Shown: positions 1 through 14,346, counted from the first letter of the stretch. The stretch: 64,000 nt of DNA from Stereocaulon alpinum (GCA_018257865.1 JAEUBA010000038.1:1-64000), one strand, 5' to 3'. Program-made: numbers and translations. The notes: generated by a model from the sequence alone, not told the origin.

Positions 1-3000
1 AGCGCGTAGATAGTCCTTAGTAAGCGCGATAATAATATAAACAGTAGTAACTAAGGTAGTATAAGAGATAGAGTAGGGAGGAAGTAGAGGGCGGCTTTAA
101 ATACTTATAATCTAAATACTATATTAAAGGATATAGAGCCTAGGAACTATTTAGGTTAGCTTTTTTAATATCTATCCTATAACTCCTACCTTCGTAGCTA
201 TTCGGTAATATAGCGTAATAGCACCCCTATTAATCTAAGGTTATAGATAGTAATCTCGTAAAGAGTCCCTCTACTAACTCCTACTCTAGAAGATATTACT
301 AGGTTAGCGCCTACTAAGTTTATAGATATTAACTTAATTACTTCCCTACCTAAACTAGTATACTCTAAGCGCACTCTACGCTACTACGCCCGCTAGGAAC
401 GAACTGTAGAAGACTATAGCCTAGACTACCCTAGTCGCTAGTATAGCTTATATTAGCTGAGGAATAGGGCTATATTCTAGTTATATAGGGACCTAGCTGC
501 GGCTAAAGACGTAAAGCTCTTTATAATTAATAAAGGTTTCTATAATACGTCTAATACCTACCCCTACTATACTACTTAGTCTTAGCCTATAGAACGTAGG
601 CCTAATAATTAGTAGCTATACTGCGATAATAGAAAGAATAATTAGCTACCGCCTAATTAATCGTATAAGCTGGAAGAGGTCGATCTATTACCTAATAGAC
701 CGGAAAAGGATCGTAAGCTTATAGCGCGTAAAATAAATAACTTACTCTATAAAATTAAAGATATCTTAGTAGATAGGTACCCTATACGCCGTAGGACTAC
801 TCGCAGTAAAGAGTTTATTTAAAATATTGTTAGCTATAATAATAGCCTCTCCTTTACTAGTAAGGTGGCTAATAATATTAACTTTAATATAGGCCGTACT
901 ACGTTCCGAATCTAGGGGTTAGTCTACTATTATATAGGGCCTCTTATACTAGATAACAGCGAACGGGCGAAGTTTACTTAAATCTATACCTTAGATAGTA
1001 TATAGGAGTAACTGGATACTCGGTAGTACTATTTAGGGGGTATAGATCTAGCTACCCTTACTCAGCTATAGTATATCCTACGTACTATTAATCTATATAC
1101 TTAAGGTTTTAAGACTTGCTTCGATCGTATAAAGGAGGATAAGGAAAGATATCTAATTAAGATAATAAGTATACGTATTTAGCAGCTTAATCTAAAATAT
1201 TAAAATAGGGGTATATATAATCGCCCTATATCTACTAAGGTCGCCTATATTATAATTATACCTACTAATAGGAAAAAGGGTCGTATTAAACGTAATATCC
1301 GTATAGAAACTAAAGAGGGGGGTCTTATAATAATCCTAAAGTAGTATCCTTCTTATATAGCTCTACGGTATATCTTACTATTCCTATTTAGCGAGTAGTC
1401 GTAGTATAATTATATCCTATTAGCCGGTCGATAGCTTCCTAGCGATTATCTACTATATATATCGCGGTATAATTATACCGCTGGTATACTATCTCGCTAT
1501 AACTTCCAGTTTTCGGAGGATCTAAAGTAAGAAGATAGTAGCAACGACTCAGAGTAAGAAAATAACCTTAATACTAACGACGATAATATAACTTAGGGGT
1601 ATAGAGGATCTATATAATTAATAAGACGTTAGTTTTATATAAAGTAGATATAGGTAAGTATCTTTTATTACCCTAAGTTAGATTATAATATTTCTAGGTC
1701 GGAATATCTTCCTTCTAAATCTAACTATACTATAGATCCGTTTACCTTACTTTAGTTATATACTAGATAGGGGGCGTCTTTTTAGTTACTAGGTTACTAA
1801 TATCTAGGCTTTAATTAAGATAAACGATCTAAATTAGTATAGGCGAAATTAGTAAACTATCTAAGCTAACTACTACTTAGGGCTTATAGATAGGCTTAGT
1901 ACTAACCTTAGTATCTCTCTTAAGGATTTTAGGTCTAAAGTAACTATACTACCGGCTATAATACTAGGAAGCCTATAATATATAAAGGCGAAGATATAAG
2001 ACGTAATAATAATCGTTCGGAAAAGGGGTAAACCTAAGTACTTTATTACCTTTACGTATAATCCTAAGTAGCCTGATATTCAAAATCTACTAAAGCCTAG
2101 CTAGATATAAGAGTACCGTTATAATCTAACGGCCTATATATTTAAGTAGAAGCTTAATAAGCTTATATACGACCTCCTTAAGCTTTATATACTTAGTGTT
2201 AATATTACTTATTACTTTATGATTAAGTTTTAAAAGCGAGGACTGCTATACGCCCACATTTTATTAATTATATAGGAAGAGGATCGGATTTATACTATTA
2301 AAGATATCGATAGTATCGTCTAAGTATTTATACCTAATAAAGGAGCTGATAAGAAGCTCTATAAGTTGGTTTTATAGTATATAGTCTATAATCGCTGTAC
2401 TAGTAACCCTAATAATATATACTATAGTAAAGAGAAGAATTATTATAGTAAGAGCTTCCCTAAGGATTTTCGCGACTAGACTAAGTTCGCCTCTAATAGG
2501 AGCTACCCTTAGTATAAACGTCTATTTACGGAGCCTCTCGAAAATATAAATATTAATAATAGATAGGTTATTCTGTATAATCCCTATCTATTAAAGAAAT
2601 ATAGTAGCTATATTAATATTAAGATCTGTAGCTCTATTAAGTCGGTTTTCTATCTATATAAATACGTCTATAAGGGCTTAGATTAGGCTAATATCACCCT
2701 AACTCGACGTAGTAAGTACTATAATAATAACCCTACTCCTTTAGGGCAGCCTAGGTAATAAGGTAAGGAGGTAGATAAGATTACTAAGTACTATTCAGCT
2801 CGCTAGATTAGCTCCGTAGAGGCCGTATAGAAGCTATTATTATTCGGTATAGGTATAATAAAGCCTTATATAAAGCGCTTATAGATCTATCTACCGGATT
2901 AATAATATATCCTATTTAATCTAGGCGAAGATAAGGCTGTAAATAATACTGCTAAGTAGAAGCTTATAGATAATAAAAAGCTATGTAGAACTACCTTAAC

Positions 3001-5277
3001 TAAGTACTTTAAGATAAATTAGATTACTAAGGAAGCCCTTAATTAAGGCTAGCTACTACCTTTTAGGAAGAAGAACGGTAGGCGGCTTATAGTTGAAAAG
3101 AACCCGCTGGATTACCTATATACCGACTTTCTAGAGTATTTTACCTAGATTAAGTAATCTAAGCGGTGGAAGGTTTATAAAAAAGGCAAAGCCCTTAGGC
3201 GTATATACTTTATCAGCCCTAAGAGTAAGGATTTATATTATCTATAACTACTCCTATATTATTGTAAGGGTACTACGTCTTTTAATAACCTATATATAAT
3301 TAACGGCTGCGTAATAGAATAGAAAGAAGCCTATATAAAGCTTAGGCTAACTAAAAATAATAAGTATACTAACGAGATCCTAGATAAGGGTAAGGACTTT
3401 TAGGGGGGTTACGGACTATAGAGCCTATTTATTATAGTATTACTTAAGCTCCAACTGATAGACGCTTTAGTATTATAGGATAAATATAAAGAGTATATAT
3501 TATCTAATTATATACGTATCTTATAACGGGAATTTCGGACGCTTTAGATACTAGCTAGTAAAGAGACTATATATACTAAGTAGTATATACTCTACCTTAT
3601 TAATAGTTAGTTAGAATATACCTCTACTCTAAAGCGTATAGAGGATCTGGCTTAATATAATCTACTAATTCCTACTATTAACTTTAATAGTATAAGCGAT
3701 ATTCCTAATTAGCTCTTACGCGAAGAGATATCTTATAATATTAGCCCTAAGGATATTAAGTTCTTATAGAGTAAGCTTAATCCTAATTAAAGCTACGCTA
3801 TTAACCGGATTATAGATACTATTAATATAAATACGGACGATAAGTATAGAGCCTCTAGTACCCTATTCTTTCTTAACGGCGCTAGGGGTACTAGTAAGAC
3901 CTTTATCGAGAATATCGTAATAAAGAAAGTATACCTTAAACGAAAAGTAGCTTTAGCTATAGTATCCTTAGGTATAGTAGTAACGCTCCTTTAGGGTAGC
4001 TATACTACCTACTCTTAATTTAAGATACTACTAGATTCGGACGCTACTTCTTCGTGCGGGATTAAGAAAGGGACGAACCTTATAGAGCTTATAAAGCGAG
4101 CTTAGGTAATCTTTTAGGATAAGTCGCCTATATAGAGTAGGTATAATATAGAGGCTATAAGCCGAAGCCTTTAAGATATCTGTAGTAATAAGGGGGTATA
4201 GTTTAGGGGTAAGGTCGTCTGCTTCTACGGTGATTTTTAATAAACTCTACTAGTAGTAGCTAGCGGATCTAGTAGTTAGGTTATTAATACCTATATATAA
4301 TAGGCTAAGTTCTGGTAGGATACTATATAATTAGACCTAACTATTAACGAACGACTTAATAATCCTAATCTTACTAATTCTATACGTACTAATATAAGGG
4401 CTTTTGCTATCGATCTTCTTAAGATTGGGAACGGGTCTAGTATTTAGAAGAGCTCTACTATTAAGGAAGACGTAGTACCTTAGGCTTATAGCTACGTTCC
4501 TAAAAACGCTATTAATAAGTTAATTAATAAGGTATACCTAAACCTATATCGCCTAGGTATAGTAGATAGAGAGTATCTATCTTAAAGAGCTATTCTTGCT
4601 ATTACGAATAAGGACGTTACTAAGATTAATAGCAAGCTTATAATATAGATACCTAGCGAGCTTACTATATACTAAAGCGTTAATTAGGCTATTTCTAAAG
4701 AAGATAAGGACCTCTTTCCGACTAAATATTTTAATATATTTTATAAGGCCTCGCTACCGCCCTATAAGCTCTATATTAAACTAGGTATTCTAGTTATATT
4801 GCTTAGAAACCTAGATCCGCTATAGCTTTATAACGGGACTCAGCTCTAGGTTATACGGTATAGTAAGTATATCTTTAAAGGCGAGATTATAGGCGGTATA
4901 TATAATAGCGAGAAGGTAATACTCTTTAAGACGCTATTATAGTCTAAGGAAAATAATAAGAGGATCCCTACGCCCTTTATACGTAAGTAATATCTAGTCC
5001 GCCCGGTATTTATAATAACGATAAATAAGTCCTAGGGGTAATCTATAAAGTTCGTAGGTATTAACCTATAGTTACGGTCGGCTTTTAGTTATAGTTAGCT
5101 CTATATATCGCTTTTATAGGTTACGAAGCAGGCGAATCTATATATTATTAGGCCGGATAGTTATAAATATACGAATAACCGATTAATAAAGAATATAGTA
5201 TATACTTAGGTACTATTACCTAATTAATAGCCTTAGTAAAAATAGTAAAAATCTGGATTTTTACAGGTATTCTCTAG
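1..5277 (+). mobile_element. Helitron relic (Rep-helicase), RIP-mutated
   Basis: Read through its stops, the + strand gives the landmarks of a Helitron RepHel protein. Around 2,220-2,700 there is a Helitron-like Rep region: a degenerate copy of the FQKRGLPHAHIL stretch at 2,225-2,260, then FPKDF, a YNPYLLKKY-like segment and KSVFYLYKYVYKG. At about 3,865-3,910 lies a PIF1-type helicase Walker A read as FFLNGARGTSKTF. The protein ends near 5,190-5,225 with the RTNRLIKNIVY motif typical of Helitron helicase C-termini. The 5' end is outside the window or unrecognisable. TpG and CpA are almost absent and stops fill every frame, so it is non-functional. The 3' end at 5,277 is defined by a hairpin plus CTAG. 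Confidence 0.85.
5245..5277 (+). repeat. Helitron 3' terminal hairpin and CTRR end
   Basis: A perfect 9-bp stem (GTAAAAATC, 5,245-5,253; GATTTTTAC, 5,256-5,264) closes on a 2-nt loop. Nine bases later comes CTAG (5,274-5,277), followed by T. This is the canonical Helitron 3' end: a short hairpin roughly 10 nt before CTRR, inserted 5' of a T. The neighbouring LINE reading frame stops matching its relative exactly here, which independently supports the boundary. Confidence 0.8.
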
Positions 5278-8200
5278 TATTATTATAAGCGTTTTAGCGT
5301 ATTTCTCTACCGCCCCTAGTCCTTTAGCTAGGGTATATTATATTAGGGTAGCGAACATAAGTATTAGCTTTACTACTATACTATATACCTTTCTATACTT
5401 CTTAAATATAGCTCCCTATATTAATCCGGCTAGGTATTTAATCGCCTTAGATTAAGTAGTAGCCTTTACTTTTACCTATACTATATAAGGGCCCTAGCGG
5501 AGCTTAGTATTAATATATAATCCTAAGACCCGGATACTCGCTTCTAGTATAACTTTAGCGTTATCGAACCTTACCGTTTCCCTTATATTAAACCTCTTAG
5601 GTATACGTATTAAGTATACTAGCTTATATTTCTAAGGTACGAATATTACCCTATATATTCTCGCCTATTTTAGGTATAGCTTATAGGCCTTCTTTAGCTA
5701 TCTATAGTTCGTTTCTATTAATTTATTATAAGCTAATAGGTATATATTATCTATAAACCCTCCTACCTATACTAGGATCTTTACCTTCGAGTACTTTTTA
5801 ATTAGAGGCGCGTTAAAGAAGAGGAAGAGGATTAGTAATACTAGTAACCCCTATAGGATCCCTATCTCTACCGCTTTAACCTAGCTAGTTTTACCTCCTA
5901 GGGTAACTAATGTTACCTTATCCCTTAGGAAGCTCCCTATCTATTAAATAATCCTTTTAGGGATTCCCTTCGTCCTTAAGTTATAGATTAGCCTCTTATA
6001 GGATATATTATTAAATACTTCTACTATATCTAGTAAAAGTAGGCTCGCTACGTTATTCTTACCTTAGTTCTATATTATATAGACTAAGTTTATAATAGTC
6101 TTTAAGGCTATTTTAACTAAATACCTCTTCCTACCTCTTATCTAATACTTTAGGAGTAGGTAGTTTACTTTAGTAATCCCGCTAAGTCGCTTTACTATAA
6201 CTATCTCTAATACCTTTCTAAGGGTATCTAGTAGTATAATAAGCTAGTAGGCCTTAGGCTTAAAGTAATTAGTCTTCTTTAACTTCTTTAATATTATTAT
6301 ATTTACTTTATAGAACTTCCTTAGGTAGTATCTAAAGTTTAGATATACCTAAAATACCCTTCTAAAGGTCCCTTCTATCTCTATATATACTACTCTTAGG
6401 AAACTATTTAGGATTCCTAAGATATTAAGGGCCTTATTAGTTACTAGGTACTAAATTACTTCCCTTACCTCCTTTATAGTAATCTTACTATCTATTATAA
6501 TAGGTTTTAGATAAGTAGTCCCCTTAATATCTATTAGATCTACTAGGGGTAAAGGCGGGAAGAGGACCCTCCTTAAGGCCTTTACTTTCCCTTTAAAGTC
6601 TATTACTTTATCCCCGTTACTATTTCTAATAGCTAGGAATTACGGTAGCTCTTTTAGTTATATACTTTTTTCTTATCCCTACTTAATAAGTTACTATACC
6701 CCTTTTAGGCTTAGTAATACCTTATAAACCCCTTTCTAAAAAGCTATTATCCTAGTTTTCCTTAAAGTAGTAACCTTCTTCCTCTTAACTTAATAGAGAG
6801 CCTCCTTAATTTAAGTATTTCTATTATAGTAGTAGGCTTTTAGCGCTAATTATAACTCCTTAGTAACTCTTATATATACCCCGTTCTAGTATAGTTTAGC
6901 TCCTATAAATAGTTCCTTATATAGGATAATATCTTCTACTATCTCCTATAATACTGCTATAAGCTTATTAATATATTAGTTAATTACCTCCTCTAAGTCT
7001 AGCGGGTACCTACTTATTACCTTTTTTAAAATCCTTATATAATTCCGGATCTCCTTACTAATTACCTTTATCTCTACTCTTTTTTAAGCCCTCTTTTAGT
7101 ATATCTAATACTTACCCTAGGTCTATTCTAGTTCTATTATAATTAATATATAATCTAATCCTATATTAAGGTCTTCTCTTACCCTATATTTAGCTATTAT
7201 ATTATATATACCTTTAGTTAGGAATACTAGATTAATAGCGCTCTTTAAGCCCCTATTTTACTATATAACTAACCCTTCTAATAGCCTAAGCTCTATTACC
7301 TTTTCTCTTACTACTTTAAGTAGGGTATCTACTATTATATAGTATATAGCCCTACCTAAGTTATTCTATTAGGGGTAGTATAGGTTAAAATCCCCTACTA
7401 TAATATATTCGCCCTCGCTTTCTAAGGCCTCCTTTAGCTTTAGGATAGTTATAGGGCTATCTACTAATATATAGCTTATAGGTAAAGGGTTATAGATATT
7501 ATATACTTATACCCTTTTCCCTTACGGCTCTTTAATATTAACTATTTTATCGCTTATATCTTTCTAGGGCTCCTTAGTCTTAATCTATAATAAGTATAAA
7601 TCGCCCCCCTAATATTCTACCCCCTAGTTATCTAGGTCTATCCTCTTATTTATATAGAAGTACGTCCTAGCCTTTAGGTCTCCTCTATAAGTAAGGTAGA
7701 ACTTACTTATACTTATATTATATAAAGTCTTATTTATTAAATTTTATATTAGCTCTTAGATCGCTAGTACGTCTATATCCTTTATATCTTTATTTTTAAG
7801 AAGTAATACTATTACTATATCCTTCTTCCTCTATATATTATACTATAGTATCTTTAGGTAGGGTATACTACTTATTAGGTAGGGGCCCTTAGATATTCTC
7901 TTATATTTAGGCGTCCTTAGTAGTTATTACTACCTCTAGGACTTACTTAAGGGTATTAACCTAGCCTAATTTCTCTATTAATAGGGGCTGTTACCCTTAT
8001 TTCGCCTTAAAGAGGGTTATTAGTCTCCCTCTCTTTATTACTTCCCTAGTCCCTTTTTAAGGCTTATCTATTATATCTCCTAAGGCCTTTCTCTTCCCTT
8101 TAAAAACTACCTTATACTACCCCTTTAGGTTAGCCTTTCCTAGTATCTTTAATATCTACCTCTCTTAATTCTATTTTAAGGTCTCCCTAAAAAATTTCGG

Positions 8201-8904
8201 CTTATACTTAATTCTTTATTTTACCTTAATATTCTCCTTCTACTAAATTAAGTAGGCTCTACTTTAAGCTAGGTAATCCCCTTTATATATAATATACTTA
8301 GGCTTATTACCGGCTTCCTCTTTATAATTATTAATTATATAGTTTTAGGTATATATCTTATAGTAAGTAGGGTACTTATATACCCTTATAATATATTTAT
8401 ACCTATAGTAGTTAAAGTATTACCTAGGGGTAGCCTCTCTATCTTATTAATTATAAAAGAGGAGGTTATTCTCTACTACTATCCCTTCTAATATAAGTTA
8501 GTATACTACCTCTAGGTTTAGAACCTTAATTATTATTATAGAAACTCTTTTCTCCCTCTTAAGTATATTTAGCTTTATTATAAATATAAGTTACTCTATC
8601 TTTATTATCTCTAACTTTAGGTAAAGCTTCTTATTATTCTTCTTTAAGGTCTTAAAGATACCTAGTTAATCTTTTATATCTATCTTCTTCTCTACTCTAT
8701 AGACCGCTATTATTATTATCTTTTAAAGAACTCTTATTAATCTATAAAGCCTCCTTACCTACCTATTATCTTTCTCTAGCTCCTCTCTAGCTTTTACTAA
8801 TACTATTTAAAGAATAATATCTCCCTTAGCGATCCTCTTAACTATAATAATCTCCCCTACTACTCCTTTAGCCTCTCTAAATATTATATTAATTAGGGGA
8901 AGGT
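5278..8904 (-). mobile_element. Tad1-like LINE retrotransposon relic (ORF1 + ORF2)
   Basis: On the minus strand, with stops read through, the order is that of a Tad1-clade LINE. ORF1 has a CCHC zinc knuckle near 8,370-8,420 (CFNCYRYGH-like). ORF2 has an apurinic-type endonuclease with a GDFNL motif near 7,380-7,410. Its reverse transcriptase has a GIPQGSP-like block and LFLFFNAPL at 5,815-5,880, then a FVDD motif degraded to FIDN at 5,740-5,770. The coding stretch ends abruptly at 5,278 within the sequence that reads TLAIIQNN in the other LINE copy of this window; the Helitron interrupts it there. RIP has filled it with stops. The 5' end abuts the Copia LTR at 8,905. Confidence 0.85.
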
Positions 8905-9036
8905 TGTTGAAATTCGGGTGTTCGATATCCTAAGGCTTAGTCATTGGTGACTAAGGCTTGGCCCTAACCCTTATATATATCTCGCACAGTCGCACTTAGC
9001 TAGATAATTAAGTATTCTACCTACTATATTTTAACA
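8905..9036 (+). repeat. Copia left LTR (132 bp)
   Basis: It begins TGTTGAAATTC and ends TTTTAACA, giving TG...CA termini with TGTT/AACA inverted ends. It carries an internal inverted repeat, CTTAGTCA-TTGG-TGACTAAG (8,936-8,955), that recurs in the right-hand copies. It is followed directly by the primer-binding site. The matching right LTR ends in TTTTGACA. Confidence 0.8.
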
Positions 9037-9047
9037 GGTTATGAGCC
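9037..9047 (+). other. Copia primer-binding site (half-tRNA initiator Met)
   Basis: GGTTATGAGCC follows the LTR directly. It is complementary to the anticodon arm of eukaryotic initiator tRNA-Met (GGGCUCAUAACC), the internal half-tRNA primer known from Drosophila copia and some fungal Copia elements. The match was made from recall of the tRNA, not an alignment. Confidence 0.6.
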
Positions 9048-9403
9048 TAGGTCGCCGGGTATCGCCAGAACAGCTCTTCCTTTAGATTATACCCTCCTAG
9101 AAACAGTCACTAACTCCTCCCTATAACGTAAGCTGCGCACACGCAAACTGAACCTCATACTTAGTCTTAGGTGACAACTCTTTCAATCTTAGACTGCGAG
9201 ATCAACTCACAGCGACAATAATCGACTAAAAGGAGGAGGCGGGGGAACCCCAGCTATTCTATCCTCTCCGAGTATACCTTAGCAGGCACTTACAAAAACC
9301 CTAAAGCTGAGGCCCTTAAAAGCGATATCCAGCTTCCATAGTGAGAACACTAACCTGTACGAAGCAGAATCATTCGAATTCCTACGGAGACTTAAAAAGC
9401 CTG

Positions 9404-9690
9404 CTAAGAAGTGCTACTAAGCAATCCCTTCTAGTATACTTTATTAGGAAATCCACCAAAAACTTTAGAATTCTACGCTAAGAAGTGCTACTAAGTAATC
9501 CCTTCTAGCGTGCTTTATTAGATAGCTATAAAACTCTAGAAATCTATACTGAGAAGTGCTACTAAGCAATCCCTTCTAGCGTGCCTAGTTAGGTATTTAT
9601 ATAAACCTCTAAAAGTCTACGCTAAGAAGCGCTATTGAGCAATCCCTTCTCGCGTGCCTTAGTAGGCTTTCATAAAACTCCAAAACTTGC
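9404..9690 (+). repeat. ~72-bp tandem repeat in the Copia leader (4 units)
   Basis: The core CTAAGAAGTGCTACTAAGCA recurs at about 9,404, 9,478, 9,549 and 9,622 (periods 74, 71 and 73), each followed by ATCCCTTCTAGYGTGC-like sequence. AGAAG and CTTCT can pair within each unit, giving four serial small hairpins between LTR and gag. A second short tandem (CTATGTATCCTAAYAAGTTGAA, two copies) follows near 9,810-9,880. The function is unknown. Confidence 0.7.
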
Positions 9691-12600
9691 TCGAATTTTT
9701 ATGGAGATTTACCAAAAACAAGACTTTCAGGCGCTTAGAACGCTATTGATCGTCGATTACAGAGGGGCTGAGTCCTAACCCCTCGATAGTGTTCTGACGA
9801 GCTGATTCCCAGCTATGTATCCTAACAAGTTGAAGGCCGGTATCCCCCGCTATGTATCCTAATAAGTTGAAAGCTGGAGTTGCCCCAGCTGTTAGACACT
9901 AGGGTCGAAATCCTTAGGAAATAGCTATAAGATGTCCGCTGTGGGCACAGCTAAAAATCTATCATCTTCTTTATCTCCTAACTCGACACCATCTACTACC
10001 AATCCAAAGCCCTGTCTAGTATATAAATATTGTTACCCGGGTATACCGCTGCTCTAAGTATAAGCACCTTCTTTAGGACCTGATCCAAACGGTCCCTATC
10101 TCCTTATAACTCTAATTCAGGGCAGCGGAGTTAATACTATAACCCCCCTTCTTCCGATTCAACTTCCGCTACCGTTGTAGCTTTAAGGTCCAAAAACCTA
10201 TATATTATAGCAGCTGAAGAATCTCGTAGGGGTAGCGGGAGCTTCCTACTTACCTTAATTCCTATCTTAGAGTCTAACTTTAGGTACTCCTAATAGGCTG
10301 AAGAGATTAATGATTGGCTTATACTTAATAACTTAAAGCCTTTCACCGCTAACTCTCAAGTAAGAGTATACACTGCGATTCGTAACTGACTAGGGTTTAA
10401 CGCCTAAAAGATCGTAAATAGCCTCGCTACTGTAGATAAGATCCTAGCGAAAGTCTCCTCGAATTTTAAGCCTAAGGGAACTAGTGTCTATATCGAACTA
10501 GTGTAATACCTCTATTTAACCTCCCTAAAATCCTCTAAGGATATCGCTGAATATACTTAGAAGTTCTAAGAGGTTAATACTAAACTTAAGGAGCTTAACG
10601 CCTAGGTAGCCCTGCTAGAACCGTACCTAATTTACCTCTATCTCTTAGGGCTTAGTAAAGCTTACGATACCTTTAAAATAGTATATATTTAAAGCTATAC
10701 TCTATTCGGCGCTAATAAAGTCGACTTTAATAAAGTCTCCCTAGCTACCGCCAACGAGGAATAACGAATCCGGGCGCAGTATAAGTACTCCGGACTAGCG
10801 ATATTCGTAGGAAGGAAGTCTACGAAAGCTTAAAATAATAGATCTTAGGAATACTACTCTTACTATAAGAAGCTTAAGCGAAAGGATACCTATCTAATTA
10901 TAAAGTGCTAGCAGCTTCACCCCGAATTAAAACCTAAGAAGTTCAAGTCTAAAGATAAGAAAGCTAAGAAACGGAAGCTAGAATACGACGGTAGCCCTGC
11001 TAAAGAACCTATATTCAGGACCCTTGCTGCTAATAGCGACTTTAATATTCGAGGCGCTAGTATAAACGGGGTCCCTACGATTAATATCGGGTATATAGCG
11101 GTAAAAACGCCAGAAGTCGATTTATTAGGCCTAACTATTATTAATATAGGATGCACGCAGCATTCGTTCTACTAGCGTTCCGACTTTATAACCTTTAAAA
11201 CCTCTATCGGTATTCCGATTACTAGAATCAGCGGGGTATAGCTTAAACCTACTAGGTATAGAATAGTAAAGATCCCGTACTTAGGAAAGAATATACTGTT
11301 ATATAACGTCCTCTACGTACCTAAGTTAGGGGTAAACCTCCTCTTAGGCTCCCAGCTGATAGATATTAGAATTTATATCGAATTTACTAAGAAGGGCTAT
11401 ACTATATTATACCCTCAGCTTAGTATAATAATCGCGAAACAACGATTCGGTCTCTATATATTAGAACTACCTCAGAAGTAACAGCTCGTATTAAACGCGT
11501 ATAGCGTACCCCTAGATACTATCCGCCAGCTCTAGTATACCCGTATAGGTTATATAGGTTAATAAAATATAAATCGGTTACCTAATATAGCTACCGGAGT
11601 AGACTTCTTAAAGAAAGTCTTAGATAAACTAACCTACGAATACTATATACTAGGCCGCTATCGGTCTACCCTGTATAAGGACTTTATTAAGCTTAGAATA
11701 TACCTAATAGAATTTATCTATAGCGATATTATAGGGCCTATTAAGCCTATTAGGCTTAACGGGAGTAAATAGGTAGTTACCTTTAAAGATAACTTCACCT
11801 ACTATTCGGAAGTCTACTGTATAAAATATAAGGCTGAACTTAGCGACCTATTCCGACGTTTCTAGTATAAATACGAGCGAGTAGGGCGCTTAATCCGACG
11901 CCTACGTATAGATAATAGGGGCGAATATATTAAAGGAACCTTTTAAGAATACCTTAGCCTTAAAGGGATTATCTGTAAGCCGACGGTACCTAGAAACTCG
12001 GAATAAAACGGGACTACCGAAAGATTTAGGTAGGTTCTCGTTAGGCGTATATACCCTCTACTATTAAGCTCTAGACTCGATAAGTCCTTTTAGCCTAAAA
12101 TTATAAAAATAGCTAACTACCTTACTATCCGTAGCCCCGTTATAAAGCTTAGAAAGACTCTATACGAGGCCTTCTATAAACGCAAGCCCTACCTTAGGTA
12201 CCTCAGAACCCTTAGATTTAAAGCTTAGGCGCGAAACCGCCTCTAGAAGAAATTTATTAATAAAAGCGATCCCTATTTCCTCTTAGGGTATAAAGGAGAT
12301 AGCTATATCTTTCGCCTATAGTTACTAAAACAGCGCGCTATTATCCGCGCCGTCAACGTCTATATTTAGGAGAAACGGCCCCGCTTCTATAGGGGTAACG
12401 ATAAAGGCGAGACGCCTAAAGGACCCCCAGCCAAATACTAACAGACCTCCGCTTTAGGGGAGGTATATAATAGGAATTAGAATCCTATTGACTTTAACGT
12501 ATCCCTAGTGCAAGCACCGGTATAATTATCCAATCAAGAACTATTAACGCTAACTAAAGTTAATGTTGACGTCGAAGGTCCTAGTTTACTATCAACGCTA

Positions 12601-14346
12601 GGCTCTCCAACCCTATTATAACGAGTACTACCAACAACAATAGGTGCTATAGAAGAACGAGAGATAACTCGAGATCTCTCGCCGGATCCCCTCTATAGGT
12701 ACTTAGCGATCTCTCTACTAGCTTAGGCGAACTCAGCGGAACCCTATAAACTAAAAACCTATAATAAAGCGATTGCTAATAATATATATAAAATATAGTA
12801 GGAGCTCGCTATAGATAACGAATTCAACTCCCTTATAACTAATAATACCTAGACGCTAATATCGCTCCCAGAAGGCTGGAAAGCCCTTAGGGGTAGATAG
12901 GTCTATACCTTAAAGTATAGCCCTAAAGGGGAAATCGCACGCTATAAGGTACGCTAGGTCGTTTAAGGCTTTAAATAATATAAAGGCCTTAACTATAATA
13001 AAACTTTCGCTTTAGTAGTTAAACCTATAAGCTATAAGGCTATATTTATAATTACCGCTACGATAGATTAGGACCTAAAGTAGATAGACGTTAAAACGGT
13101 ATTCCTCTATAGGGACGTAGAAGAGAAGATCTTCGTAGAATAACCCGAAGGCTTTGTTTAAGGGGAGGTAAAGGTATACCGCCTAAATAAGGCCCTGTAT
13201 AGCCTGAAATAATCCCCTTAGGTATAGTATAATACCTTCGCTAGCTTCCTAAAAGCCGAATTAGGCGTAGTCCCGCTAGAAGCCGACTTAAGCGTGTTTA
13301 TTAATCTAAAAGATAGGATACTAATTACCCTATACGTAGACGATATACTAATTATAGGCCCTAGTAAGGAAGCTATCTAGAAAGTTAAAGATACCCTTAA
13401 CCGTCGGTTCTATATAATAGATCTTAGAGTATACTGCTATTACCTAGGGATAATAGTTACCTAGAACCGCTAATAACGAACGCTACGACTAGGCTAAGAG
13501 GCTTATATTAAGAAAGTGCTTCGGGACTTCGGCCTCTAGGAATATAAAGAAACCGCGACCCCTATAGAAACGACGTGCTATCTAGGAAAAGCTTCTAACG
13601 GCTTCTAAGCTAACGCTTAAGACCGACTGCTGTATTAGAAGGCCGTTAGGTTGTTGATATACGCGATACTAGGGACTTAACCTGATATTATATACCCCGT
13701 ATTAGTAGTTAGCTGCTACGGTATAAACCTAACGTAAGCTTATTAGGGTGCGGTTAAACGAATCTTCCGATATCTTAAATTAATAACTAAATACTAACTA
13801 ACGTTCTTAGGGCCGATTTAGGCACTAACGGGCTATATAGACTTAGATTAGGCGGGGGACTATAATACGCGCTGATCTACCTTAGGTTATATCTTTAACG
13901 TAGGGAGCGGGGCTATTAGCTGGTTATCTAAGCGATAACCTATTATAGCCCTTTCTACTTATAAGGCTAAATATATTAGTTAAACCTTAGCGTCTAAGGA
14001 AGCCGTATAGCTCCGAAACCTACTAAGATAACTTAAACCTAGTAGTTAGGAACCCTAAGCAGTAATTATCTATAGGGATAATTAGGGCGCGATTACCCTA
14101 GTAAAGAATCTAGAATTCTATACTCGCAGCAAGTATATCGATATACGCTACTACTTCGTTCGGGAATAAGTAGCTAATAGTATAATAGACCTCCGCTATA
14201 CGCCTACTAAGTATTAAATTACTAATAGGCTCACCAAACCCCTCTGTAAGGATAAATTCATAGAATTCCGTAATAACTTGGGCTTAGAATATATCGCCTA
14301 AGGTAGAGCTCCAGTAGGAGTAACTGCCCGGATCTAGTAGGAGTAG

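Noticed and set aside
9404..9690. CRISPR-like array (four spaced repeats)
   Set aside because: The repeats are imperfect, the 'spacers' share sequence, the setting is a retrotransposon leader, and the genome is fungal.
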